DNA of 52,915 nucleotides from Myxococcus sp. CA023 (GTDB taxonomy: Bacteria > Myxococcota > Myxococcia > Myxococcales > Myxococcaceae), in NCBI RefSeq assembly GCF_010998615.1, contig NZ_JAAEAH010000068.1, positions 1-52,915 on the forward strand. Direction: 5' to 3'. Under the pieces are notes generated by a model that was given only the letters and a program-made list of their open reading frames with translations, was not told where the DNA came from and searched no databases. The position numbers were made by a program, and so were the translations under genes. Every line of letters starts with the position of its first letter. The stretch's first letter is position 1. Below, in pieces: positions 24,701-33,663 of this stretch.

Positions 24701-25616
24701 TTTGGAACGCATCGAGCGGCTGGATGAGCCTCGCCTGTCCCTGCGCTGCTCGCTGGCCCGGGGCCGGCTCCACGTCCGGCTGGGGGAGTGGGGCGCCGCC
24801 GTGCGCGTTCTTACCGGCGTGGTGGACGGCGCGGAGCGGGCGCATGACCACGAGACGCTCGTGGTGTCGCTGGCGCTGCTGGGCTCGGCGCTCACGTTCC
24901 TGGACCGGACCGACGAAGCCGCGACCCGCTTCGACATGGCACTGCTGCGCTGCGAGCAGGCCGGGGACGCACTGCACCGGGCCGCTACGCTCATCAACCG
25001 TGTGCTGCTGTGGTTGCGCCTGGGGAACGTGGCTCGGATGGAAGAGGACCTGCGCCGCGCGATGGCGCTGGGCCGGGAGCTGGGCCATGCGCAAGTGGAG
25101 CGCTGGTCCACCTTCAACCTCGCCGAGGTGCTCTACATGCAAGGCCGTCTAGAGGAGGCGCTGCCGCTGGCCCGGCGTGTTCACGAACTGGGCGTGCGTT
25201 TCTTCCGTGAGCACCCTGTCCCGGTGGATGCGTTGCTGCTCGCGCGCATGGCCGCCGCGCTGGGCGACCTGGAGGAGGCGACGCGGCAGCTCCGGTGGAT
25301 TGGCTCCCACTGTCCGCCCGAATCGTTGCCGCCCACCGCCGTCATGCGGAGGCTGGTGGAGCTACAGGTCCAGGACGCACGGGGCGGCGGCTCGGCGCGG
25401 GAGGCGTGGCTGGCCCTGGCGGACGACGCGGACACCCTGGCTTCGGCGGATGAGAAGGCGGAGATTCTCCTCCAGGCTGCCCGGGGCGCGCTCCAGGCGG
25501 GACGTGCCGACGAGGCGCGCACCTGGGTGGTCCGGGCCGAGCGCGCGGTGGAGGAGGGCGCTCCCCTGTGGCGAGCCCGCCTGGAGTCTCTGCGGGCTGC
25601 CCTTTTCGGCGTGTAG
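21792..25616 (+). CDS. Ser/Thr protein kinase fused to pseudo-cyclase, STAND-type ATPase and TPR region
   Basis: A 1274-residue cytoplasmic protein. Residues 1-20 hold a small zinc-ribbon-like pattern (CPVC and CPVH). The kinase domain, about 43-300, has LGSGGFSHVF, VALKV, HRDLKPEN at about 159, DLG in place of DFG, and YMAPEQ. Residues 330-460 resemble a class III nucleotide cyclase domain without its metal-binding Asp residues. The ATPase (about 485-870) has GDVGHGTSR where Walker A should carry Lys, and LLVDDAHLADP as Walker B. The C-terminal 400 residues are TPR-like. The architecture is that of large PknK-type signalling kinases. The kinase looks active; the ATPase probably binds nucleotide poorly. 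Confidence 0.88.
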   Translation: MRCPVCHRRLATGAVCPVHGQRASSPGPDAEPFPLPDVPGLSPAALLGSGGFSHVFTAYREEDGREVALKVGRPPHRDRFAREAAALRRIGAPTTPTLHHSGVVRGRPFLVMERLHGQTLAAWMAALPGSGAASVPRVRELLSGLCAALERVHAAGVAHRDLKPENIFLREGGALSLLDLGLARFLDAPDDGERPESEGLTLVGQRLGTPYYMAPEQCLDAREAGAAADVYALGVLLYELLTGAPPFIGGAEEIRHGHVSLRPARVSERAPAPAALDAVLSRCLAKAPSERFSRASDVLAAFDAACSQSLSMAPPEGAPAAVPTSSGPGAGKRWVALLGVRADIPVDVLRLTFEPQGGTLARVRARGYLVAFSESLSAEANLRAGALVARKLMEEGKAATVLHLSRLHVLPGATTTRVAGPALESAGDWWPEDLALGEARVTASAAARLGPGATEHSPDGARLRLHDGGAATSSADAPPLSGREAVLAALEAEASRCIEEGVPGLCVLTGDVGHGTSRVLEALSTRLEAAGRCLVVRLRAPSPDAASSESLLDALRATAEPARVVQAPTLPLADERHAAARCLAEGLQRQAQAAPRVLLVDDAHLADPTSLDALEVATLAGVRAPLWVCVAARPALLGLRPHLGERSARVARITLPPLTPEASRSLLLHLLRPAEHVPEPVLARLEQLAQGVPLSLVELAGALRAAGALRAAPGGGWYIAPDALLDVSVTPLFERLAARALAGLPAAHRILARLCAVLGTEVEVSRVDAALRHLEPSEEMARVTSLDAGAGLHRLARSGLLRPTAPGHFAFRHPLLREALEALLPASSRRVLHAAALRATPRDGMAERRRWAHHAAACGAHAEAISAFLSLAESARRAHLSVEAEQHYTRALALLPEGDVARRALALSGRGRVRHRLQRFREGLADLGAARALAVARGDEAQQVELLLEEATARDWMEDVEGSSACTREALERIERLDEPRLSLRCSLARGRLHVRLGEWGAAVRVLTGVVDGAERAHDHETLVVSLALLGSALTFLDRTDEAATRFDMALLRCEQAGDALHRAATLINRVLLWLRLGNVARMEEDLRRAMALGRELGHAQVERWSTFNLAEVLYMQGRLEEALPLARRVHELGVRFFREHPVPVDALLLARMAAALGDLEEATRQLRWIGSHCPPESLPPTAVMRRLVELQVQDARGGGSAREAWLALADDADTLASADEKAEILLQAARGALQAGRADEARTWVVRAERAVEEGAPLWRARLESLRAALFGV

Positions 25617-25777
25617 CGAGACATGTCACAGTCCGGCGGCGGTGTGACGTGAAGCGCTACGCGAATGCTGCGTGCAGATCTGCTCTCATGGCACCGCATA
25701 CAACCTCCCAGGCTGGCTCGGCACATGCTTGCTGGGAGGCAGCTCTCCTTCCTTCCGTCGTTCTTGGAGGACGTCTC

Positions 25778-27322
25778 ATGGCCCTTGGTTCGCCTCGCCT
25801 GTTGGCGGTTTCCTCGCTCGTGTTTTTCGCCCTGTCGGGCTGCGGAACCGGGCCTCATGAAGAGGAGACGCCCACGGTAGGGACGCAGGCGTCGGAGATT
25901 CGCATCGCCAACTCGCTCACGACGCAGGCGCTAGTGCTCAACGCCATCTCCACCAACGCCGACTCCAACCAGTTGCTGGGGACCTCGGCGCTTGTGCAGC
26001 TGTTCCACCCCACGCTGGGCGACGCGAACACGCGCCGACGGCTGCATGACCCCAATGCACAGCGGTTCATGGAGTACCTGGTGGGCTGCGCGCTGACGGT
26101 CGAACAGGAGATTGCCTATTACGACCCGCGGGACCCCAGCCCCGGCGTCCGGAAATGGCTTGGACAGGCGGGGCTCTGCCCGGATTGGGCCAACTCCCCG
26201 CCGACCCAGAGCTGCCTGGAGCGTGTCTCCGCCTGTGTGCTGGCGCGCAACAACGCGGAGGGTCGGCGCGTGGAACTGTCCATGCGCGGCGAGCACCAGT
26301 TCTCCTCGTCGGGACCCAACATCTACACGCTGGATGCGAAGACGCGCCCGGCCGCGCACCTCCCCATCACGGGCACTGCGCTGGCCAGCTTCGGAGACTG
26401 TGTCCTGGGCGAATCAGGCGAGCAGCGTGACTGCGGTTGGACGCCGGATGGCATTGGCGGCTGCACGCCTTCCACGACCGTCGCGGTGGGGGCGGGTGGT
26501 CCGCTGTCCTGCGCGGGGCTGTCTCCCATACTGGGCTCCAGTGTGAATGGGCCCACGGTCCTGCGGGTGTGCGAGGGAATCGCGGGGTGTGACCATTTCG
26601 ACGCGCGCAACCTGGGTGAGGCGACAGGGACCTGCGCGGGGTCGCCCGCCGTTCCGGTGGTCTCCTTCACCTGCCCGGGAGGGGGCTACTACAGCGTGAT
26701 GACCGCGCCGGCTTCGAGCACGACCGTGGAATGGCTGGCGAACGTCGAGGCGCATCCGGACTCCGCGTCCACCTATGGCCTGTCCGAGCAGCAGGTCTAT
26801 TCCGTGCGCGAGGGCGCATTCTACGGAAACATCTTCCTGCCGAACGAGCTGAGGGCGGAGGTGGACGTCGTGGAAGTCGGTGAGGGGGATAAGAAGAAGT
26901 ACGTGGTGGTGGGCGCCGACGTCATCGTGCGCGGCTCCATCTACCGGAAGATGTTCTCCTGCTACGACCCGGCCTGGTCGAGTGGGGCGGCGTACGCGGC
27001 GAACCGCGTCTGCGCGCTGCCCTCGTCGGGCTCCAACTGCGCCGCGCGCGTGACGGGGCCCTGCTTCACGTCCCTCAGTCCGCCCGTGGCCGGTATGTGC
27101 GCGATCCAGGAAGGGCCCCTCACGCCGAGGGATGGCGACTACGAGGAGTGCCGCGACCATTCCAACGTGCTGTGGACGCAGTCGGTGACCACCTATCTCC
27201 ATGCCCCGTGCGACACGGTGGCGAAGGAGCAGCGCACCCAGTCCTGTGGGCGTGCATCGGTGCCCGTCAAACCGCTACCTTCGGGGGAGGAGCTGCCCTT
27301 TCCCTTCCCTCGGAAGAAGTAG
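25778..27322 (+). CDS. Cysteine-rich outer membrane or periplasmic lipoprotein, unknown function
   Basis: A 514-residue protein read from ATG 25778, which has GGAGG at 25766-25770. This start gives a type II signal peptide, ALGSPRLLAVSSLVFFALSG, with Cys22. The mature part starts GTGPHEEETPTVGTQASEIR. It carries many cysteines, probably disulfide-bonded (for example CLERVSACVLARN, CGWTPDGIGGCTPS). No family is recognised; similar Cys-rich lipoproteins are common in myxobacteria. A 13-base gap separates it from the kinase at 27335, so the pair may be an operon and the lipoprotein a sensor partner (inference). Confidence 0.8.
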   Translation: MALGSPRLLAVSSLVFFALSGCGTGPHEEETPTVGTQASEIRIANSLTTQALVLNAISTNADSNQLLGTSALVQLFHPTLGDANTRRRLHDPNAQRFMEYLVGCALTVEQEIAYYDPRDPSPGVRKWLGQAGLCPDWANSPPTQSCLERVSACVLARNNAEGRRVELSMRGEHQFSSSGPNIYTLDAKTRPAAHLPITGTALASFGDCVLGESGEQRDCGWTPDGIGGCTPSTTVAVGAGGPLSCAGLSPILGSSVNGPTVLRVCEGIAGCDHFDARNLGEATGTCAGSPAVPVVSFTCPGGGYYSVMTAPASSTTVEWLANVEAHPDSASTYGLSEQQVYSVREGAFYGNIFLPNELRAEVDVVEVGEGDKKKYVVVGADVIVRGSIYRKMFSCYDPAWSSGAAYAANRVCALPSSGSNCAARVTGPCFTSLSPPVAGMCAIQEGPLTPRDGDYEECRDHSNVLWTQSVTTYLHAPCDTVAKEQRTQSCGRASVPVKPLPSGEELPFPFPRKK

Positions 27323-27334
27323 GCCTTCTGCCGC

Positions 27335-28708
27335 ATGGCGTCGGGTGACGAAGAGGCCCTCTATGGCGAGGAGTTGGGCGTCGGTGCCCTGGTATCGGAC
27401 TGGCTGGTGGAGCAGGTCCATTACCGGGGGCCTGTCTCCACGCTCTACCGTGCCCGACATGTCCGCACGGGTGCGCTCGCTGCGCTGAAGGTCCTGCTCC
27501 CGCAGCCCTCGGATGTCGCCCTGCGGCGCTTCCGTCGGGAGGCGGAGACGCTCCAGCGGTTGAGCCATCCGCACATCGTCGACGTGCTTGGCTACGGCAC
27601 GCTCGCGGACGGGCGGCCCTTCATCGCGATGGAGTGGTTGGAGGGGAGGGACCTCGCGGCGGAACTGACTTCGCGCGGGCCGCTGTCGCCGGGAGAGGCG
27701 CTGGAGGTGCTGGAGCAGGTGGGCGGCGCGCTGCGCACCGCGCACCAGGCCGGTGTCGTGCACCGGGACTTGAAGGCCCAGAACGTGGTGCGCTTGGGCA
27801 CGGGCGGTGGAGCGCCGCGCGTGAAGCTGGTGGACTTCGGCGTGGCGAAGGGGCTGACGCCGGATGCGCCGGGCGCGTCCACGCTCACGCTGACGGGCGT
27901 CTCCTTGGGCACGCCGTTGTCCATGGCGCCCGAGCAGATTCGTGGCGAGCCGCCCGACGCCCGCACGGACCTGTACGCGATGGGCGTGCTGCTCTTCCAG
28001 CTCGTCACCGGGCAGCCGCCCTTCCAGGGCGCCACCCGGCATGAGGTGGAGGACCTGCACCTGAATGCGCCGCCCCCTCGGCCCAGTGAGCGCGCCCCGG
28101 TGCCTGCCGCACTGGATGCCGTGGTGCTGCGCAGCATGGGGAAGCGGCGCGAGGACCGATACCCGGACATCGATGCGTGGCTCGAAGCGCTCCGGCGCGC
28201 GGTGAAGGGCAGTCCCACGGAGGACCAGCCCACGCTCGCCGTGGCGCTGTACGCGGAAGCCCGGCTCCACGGCGCGGTGGAACCTTCTTCCTTGGAGCGG
28301 CTGGATGCGTTGCTGGAGCGCGTGGGGGGGACCGCGCGCGCCGCGGGGTTGGACGTGCGGCTGGAGGGGAGCGGTTGCCTGCTGGCCTTCGCGCCGCTGC
28401 CGCCGGAAGTAGGGGCGGAGCAGGCCGCGCGAGCGCGAGTGCTGCACGCCGCGCTGGCCCTGGTGGAGTTCGTGGCGGCGAGCGAGGCGCCGCGCCCGGT
28501 GGACCTGGCCATCACCGTTCACGTCGCGGAGCTGCCTCGCGAGGACAGCGGCGGCGGGTTGTTGCACCTGCCGGGCTGGGTCGCGGAGCCACCAGGAACG
28601 GACCTGGTGGCGACCGCGCGTGCGCTCGAGGGCCTGGAAACGGGCTTCCTGGCGACACCCGTGTCCGCCGCGGGACTGGGGTGCTGGCGCGTCAGCCGCC
28701 CGCGGTGA
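27335..28708 (+). CDS. Ser/Thr protein kinase with C-terminal pseudo-cyclase-like domain
   Basis: A 457-residue cytoplasmic Hanks-type kinase. The glycine-rich loop is degenerate (VHYRGPVSTLYRAR). Other motifs are intact: ALKVLLP, HRDLKAQN near residue 142, KLVDFGVAKG near 165, and MAPEQIRGE. The C-terminal 165 residues (from about 290) contain the cyclase-like pattern GSGCLLAFAP, then ALALVEFVAASEA, then DLVATARALEGLE, as in the 21792 kinase, again without catalytic Asp. No transmembrane segment. Its stop lies three bases from the stop of the convergent sigma-54 activator. Confidence 0.88.
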   Translation: MASGDEEALYGEELGVGALVSDWLVEQVHYRGPVSTLYRARHVRTGALAALKVLLPQPSDVALRRFRREAETLQRLSHPHIVDVLGYGTLADGRPFIAMEWLEGRDLAAELTSRGPLSPGEALEVLEQVGGALRTAHQAGVVHRDLKAQNVVRLGTGGGAPRVKLVDFGVAKGLTPDAPGASTLTLTGVSLGTPLSMAPEQIRGEPPDARTDLYAMGVLLFQLVTGQPPFQGATRHEVEDLHLNAPPPRPSERAPVPAALDAVVLRSMGKRREDRYPDIDAWLEALRRAVKGSPTEDQPTLAVALYAEARLHGAVEPSSLERLDALLERVGGTARAAGLDVRLEGSGCLLAFAPLPPEVGAEQAARARVLHAALALVEFVAASEAPRPVDLAITVHVAELPREDSGGGLLHLPGWVAEPPGTDLVATARALEGLETGFLATPVSAAGLGCWRVSRPR

Positions 28709-28711
28709 GGC

Positions 28712-30130
<1,419 letters not shown>

Positions 30131-30520
30131 GGAAGTCAAGATATCACGGGAGCCGACATCCGAACGGTTCTCTCCCGGGCTCATTCTTCTTGGGGGGGTG
30201 GTTGTTGGCCGCTCGCTCTGGGAGCGAGGCAGGTCCCGCGCGGAGGCGCGGCGTCTCCGGGATTTCCGCTGGTCGAGGCTGTCTGGACCTTCTCGGCTGA
30301 GAGGTGCTGTGTCACAGCGGACTCGGAGTGTCGCGGACCCCACATGTCGGCGCGGGCGGTCGTGCTGATGAAATCACAGACATGGCACCGCGGGTCATCA
30401 CATCGCGCATCCGCTCGGGGATGAAATCATGTCTGTCATTCCGCGGTGCGGTTCGTTCGCGGAGTTTCAACATGGCGCGCTACCTGCCGTGTTTGCCTGG
30501 GCTTCTGGTAGGAATGCGCC
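30131..30520. promoter_or_regulatory. 390-base divergent intergenic region
   Basis: This region separates the leftward sigma-54 activator from the rightward YjbR-like gene and must hold both promoters. No coding sequence with family resemblance is visible. The notable element is a spaced direct repeat listed separately. A TGGCAC at 30383-30388 resembles a -24 element but lacks a correctly spaced GC at -12. AGGA at 30509 serves the downstream gene as ribosome binding site. Confidence 0.5.
30367..30429 (+). repeat. Direct repeat GATGAAATCA, two copies 53 bp apart
   Basis: Identical 10-mers at 30367-30376 and 30420-30429. They are AT-richer than the surroundings, and both are followed within 15 bases by GACATG- or TGTCTGTCAT-like sequence and CCGCGG. 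The centre-to-centre distance of 53 bp is close to five helical turns, so a protein could bind both from the same face. The placement fits an enhancer or operator for either divergent gene. Confidence 0.45.
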
Positions 30521-30916
30521 ATGGCGACACGGGGTAGGCGCCGCGCGATGCGCGGTGGGGGTACGCAGGGGCTGACGTTCGACGCGGTGCGCGCGCTGGC
30601 GCTGTCCCTACCGGGGATGGAGGAGGGCACGTCCTTCGGGACGCCCGCGTTCCGCGTGCGCAAGAAGTTCATCGCCCGCTTCCATGATGACGGCGAGTCG
30701 CTGGTGGTGAAGGTGGAGCCCGGCGTGCGGGACGTCCTCATGCAGGCCGAGCCAGACAGTTGCTACATCACCGAACATTACGCGGGGTACCCCGAGTACC
30801 TGCTCGTGCGCGTTGCCGCGGCGCGTCCGGCGCTGGTCCGCCAGCTGTTGGAGGACGCGTGGCGGAGGAGTGCCTCCCAGCGGCAGTTGGCGGAGCGGGC
30901 GCGGGGCGCGGACTGA
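30521..30916 (+). CDS. YjbR/MmcQ-family protein
   Basis: A 131-residue protein with the small CyaY-like/YjbR fold. Family features are LSLPGMEEGTSFGTPAFRVR near the N-terminus, followed by KKFIARFHDD, LVVKVEP, and CYITEHYAGYPEYLLV. These proteins are thought to bind DNA or act in small regulatory roles, but no activity is firmly known. The first dozen residues are basic and may not be native: an alternative ATG lies at 30548. The gene stands alone, facing away from the sigma-54 activator. Confidence 0.82.
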   Translation: MATRGRRRAMRGGGTQGLTFDAVRALALSLPGMEEGTSFGTPAFRVRKKFIARFHDDGESLVVKVEPGVRDVLMQAEPDSCYITEHYAGYPEYLLVRVAAARPALVRQLLEDAWRRSASQRQLAERARGAD

Positions 30917-31054
30917 CGCCCGCGTTTTCGCGGCAGGCGTTGGCAGGCCCGGCATTCAATGCGAGGCTATGGGAGAAGGGGGGCAGGCCGGGAAGGGGCG
31001 CAACGCTTTGGCAGCGCTCCTGCTGGCCGGTCTCACCGGAACGGGAGACCCAAC

Positions 31055-32254
31055 ATGTCAGAGTCAGCAGGTGGCCAGGGCGAGGGGAGCGGGCGGCTGC
31101 GCACGCCCGTGGAGGGTGCCCTCCGCGCGGTGCGCTCTCTGGTCGAGTTGGAGGACACGGACCGGGCGGCACAGCTCTACGAGGAGCTGGGCGATGCGCA
31201 GCGCGAGCGCATCCGTCACGAAGCTGAACAGGGGCCGGCGAAGGAGCGCCGTGGCTTCGTCGAGGTGCTGCGGCGCGCGCGGGACTTCCTGGGCGCGGCC
31301 CGGCTGATGGACGGCCAGGGCGAGGACGCCACCGCCGGGGACCTCTACTTCCAGAGTGGCAAGTACATGGCCGCTGCGGAGAGCTACCTCCGAGCGGGTG
31401 ATGCCGAGCGCGCCGCCGCCGCCTTCGAGCGAGGTGGTGCGCTGGAACGCGCGCTGGCCATCTATCGGGAGCTGGGCTCGCGCGAAGCCATGGCGCAGTG
31501 CCTGGTGCGCCTGGACCGTCCCTTCGAGGCGGCCACGCTCTACCAGGAACTGGGGCAGGCGCACGCGGAGGTAGAGGCGCTCGGAGGCGTGCGCGCGGAG
31601 GACCTGCGCTTCGTGGAGGCGGTGCTGCGCATCTGCCAGTTGCTGGACGCGGAGGGCTTCACGCACCGGGCGCTGGCGGTGCTCGCGGACGCGGTGAGCA
31701 GCTCGGAGGAAGCACGCGGGGACCCGGCGCTGGTGACGGAGAAGGCCCGGCTGCTGCGCCGCATGGGGATGGAGGCAGAAGCGGAGGCCATGCTCATTCG
31801 CCGTTCCGGAGGCGCGTCGGCGCCCGCGGCGAACGGGTACCGGTTCCTCAAGGCCATCCCCATCTTCGGCGAGCTGTCCCTGGAGGACATGAAGGACCTC
31901 TACCGGCTGGCGCGTCAGGTCGTCATCGCGCCCGGCGCCGTGTTGCTGGAGAAGGGCGCGCCCGGCCTGGGGCTCTTCGTCCTGATGGACGGCTCCGTGG
32001 ACGTCTTCAGCGGCCCCGAGGAGGACGCCCGGCACCTCAACACGTTGGGGCCAGGGGCGTACCTGGGGGAAATCTCCCTGGTGCAGGACGGGCCCGTGTC
32101 CGCCCATGTCCGTGCGCGAACCTCCGTACGGGCGCTGCGCATCAGCCGTGTCGACTTCGAACGCTTCGTGGATACGCACGAGGCGGCGGCGCTGCGCATC
32201 TTCCGCCTCTTCACCCAGAACCTCGCGGGCCGGGTGCGCGCGCTGAGCACGTGA
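31055..32254 (+). CDS. TPR-like protein with C-terminal cyclic-nucleotide-binding fold
   Basis: A 399-residue cytoplasmic protein from ATG 31055 behind GGGAG. Residues 20-260 are helical repeats of TPR/SEL1 character (AAAESYLRAGDAERAAAAFE, ERALAIYRELGSREAMAQCL). Residues 270-395 form a Crp-like beta-barrel: FLKAIPIFGELSLEDM, GLGLFVLMDGSVDVFSG and GAYLGEISLVQDGPVSAHVR. The phosphate-binding cassette keeps GE but has Val where Arg should contact the cyclic phosphate, so ordinary cAMP/cGMP binding is doubtful. There is no DNA-binding domain. A scaffold or unusual sensor role is likely. Confidence 0.85.
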   Translation: MSESAGGQGEGSGRLRTPVEGALRAVRSLVELEDTDRAAQLYEELGDAQRERIRHEAEQGPAKERRGFVEVLRRARDFLGAARLMDGQGEDATAGDLYFQSGKYMAAAESYLRAGDAERAAAAFERGGALERALAIYRELGSREAMAQCLVRLDRPFEAATLYQELGQAHAEVEALGGVRAEDLRFVEAVLRICQLLDAEGFTHRALAVLADAVSSSEEARGDPALVTEKARLLRRMGMEAEAEAMLIRRSGGASAPAANGYRFLKAIPIFGELSLEDMKDLYRLARQVVIAPGAVLLEKGAPGLGLFVLMDGSVDVFSGPEEDARHLNTLGPGAYLGEISLVQDGPVSAHVRARTSVRALRISRVDFERFVDTHEAAALRIFRLFTQNLAGRVRALST

Positions 32255-32277
32255 CAGGGATGCCCCATGGCGTGTGT

Positions 32278-33450
32278 CTACGTGGGGCCGAGCGGGAGCC
32301 GGACGCTGAACGTGCTCCCTTTTTCCGGCACGCTGGACACCTGGATGTCGCCCCCGTGCGCCGAAACGACCTGGTGGGCGATGAAGAGGCCGAGCCCCAG
32401 GCCGCTGTAGTTGCGGCCGGACACGGCCCGCATGAACCGGTCGAAGACGTGGGGCAGTGCTTCCGGCGCGATGCCGATGCCCTCGTCGCGAACGTTCAGC
32501 AGCGCCATGCCGCCTTCCGCGCGCAGGCTGACGTGAATCGGCTTGCCCCCTCCGTACTTGAGTGCGTTGGAGAGGAGGTTGGTCATCACCTGCTCCACCC
32601 GGCGTGTGTCCCATTCGCCCTGCACGGGCGCCGGCGCGTCCAGTTCCACGGTGCTTCCCAGCTGGCTGGCTTGTGGCAGGTAGCGGGCGATGACCTCTCG
32701 AAGCAGCGCCGCGAGGTCCGCGGGCACGCGCTCCAGGGTCAGCTGGCCCACGCTGATGCGTGACACGTCAAGCAGGTCGTCCACCAGCTCCACCAGCTTG
32801 CGCACCTGGCGGACGGCGACGTCGAGGTCTCGCCCTACGCGCTCGCTCGGCAGCAAGCCTCCCGGGGCGCTGTCGACCGCGCGGCGCATGGCCGTCAGCT
32901 TCAGTTGCAGCGGGGTGAGCGGGGTGCGCAGCTCGTGGGACGCCACGGACAGGAAGTCGTCACGGATGCGAAGCGCCTCCCGCAGGCGCTCCATCTCCCG
33001 TTGTTCCTGGGCCTGGTAGCGGGCGGTGAAGTCGCGCGTCACCTTGCCGAAGCCACGCAGCTGCCCTGTCTCGTCATAGAGCGCGGTGATGACGACGTTG
33101 GCCCAGAAGCGGCTGCCGTCCTTGCGGACGCGCCAGCCGTCCTCCTCGAAGCGGCCCTCACGCTTCGCCACGTCGAGCCCGTGCCGCGGCCGGTTCCGCG
33201 CCACGGCTTCGGGCGGATAGAAGCGGCTGAAGTGCTCCCCCAGAATCTCGTCCGCGCGGTAGCCCTTGATGCGCTCGGCGCCCGGGTTCCAGCTCGCTAC
33301 GTACCCGTCCAGGTCGAGCGTCAGGATGGCATGGTCAGTGACGCTCTCAATCAACAGCCGGAGCTGGTCCGCGGTGTCTTGCTTGGATTCGCCTTGCCCG
33401 GAGTATGCGATGCGCCTGGTACGTCCGGGGCAGCCGTTGGTGTCTTCCAT
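32278..33450 (-). CDS. PAS-domain sensor histidine kinase
   Basis: A 390-residue soluble kinase. The ATG at 33450-33448 is preceded on its strand by CAGGAGGCCC, a strong ribosome binding site; longer upstream reading has none. A PAS domain spans about residues 27-150 (DHAILTLDLDGYVASWNPGA), with a PAC-like end (DETGQLRGFGKVTRDFTARY). A DHp domain follows with phospho-acceptor His172 in SVASHELRTP. The HATPase domain has N box LLSNALKYGG, DEGIGI and GLGLGLFIAHQVV. It is an orphan, with no response regulator beside it. It is divergent from the transmembrane Ser/Thr kinase. Confidence 0.93.
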   Translation of the reverse strand: MEDTNGCPGRTRRIAYSGQGESKQDTADQLRLLIESVTDHAILTLDLDGYVASWNPGAERIKGYRADEILGEHFSRFYPPEAVARNRPRHGLDVAKREGRFEEDGWRVRKDGSRFWANVVITALYDETGQLRGFGKVTRDFTARYQAQEQREMERLREALRIRDDFLSVASHELRTPLTPLQLKLTAMRRAVDSAPGGLLPSERVGRDLDVAVRQVRKLVELVDDLLDVSRISVGQLTLERVPADLAALLREVIARYLPQASQLGSTVELDAPAPVQGEWDTRRVEQVMTNLLSNALKYGGGKPIHVSLRAEGGMALLNVRDEGIGIAPEALPHVFDRFMRAVSGRNYSGLGLGLFIAHQVVSAHGGDIQVSSVPEKGSTFSVRLPLGPT

Positions 33451-33663
33451 GGGCCTCCTGCTCTGACTAGCTGGTATGAGAACACGCCCCCCTTCGCCAC
33501 GGGGAATCGCGCGATGTGGCCATCGGCCATCGGACACTCCGGTCGGCGCACGGGCTGGCGGCCAGCCGGTGCCAGTCCCCCACGCGGTGTGCCGGAGCCC
33601 CCCTCCAGCCCGTCGAGGATGGGGGCGTCACGAAGGTCGACTCGGACCCATGCGGGAGATAAC

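Noticed and set aside
25689..25733. Possible sigma-54 promoters upstream of the 25778 lipoprotein (TGGCAC at 25689; GGCACATGCTTGCT at 25720)
   Set aside because: The first has no GC at the right distance. In the second, GG and GC are 9 bases apart instead of 10. Neither meets the -24/-12 spacing rule.
30383..30388. TGGCAC as a -24 element in the divergent region
   Set aside because: No TTGC or GC follows at -12 spacing.
33519..33534. Short tandem repeat GGCCATCGGCCATCGG upstream of the transmembrane kinase
   Set aside because: Two copies of an 8-mer in GC-rich DNA with no further copies or symmetry; probably chance.
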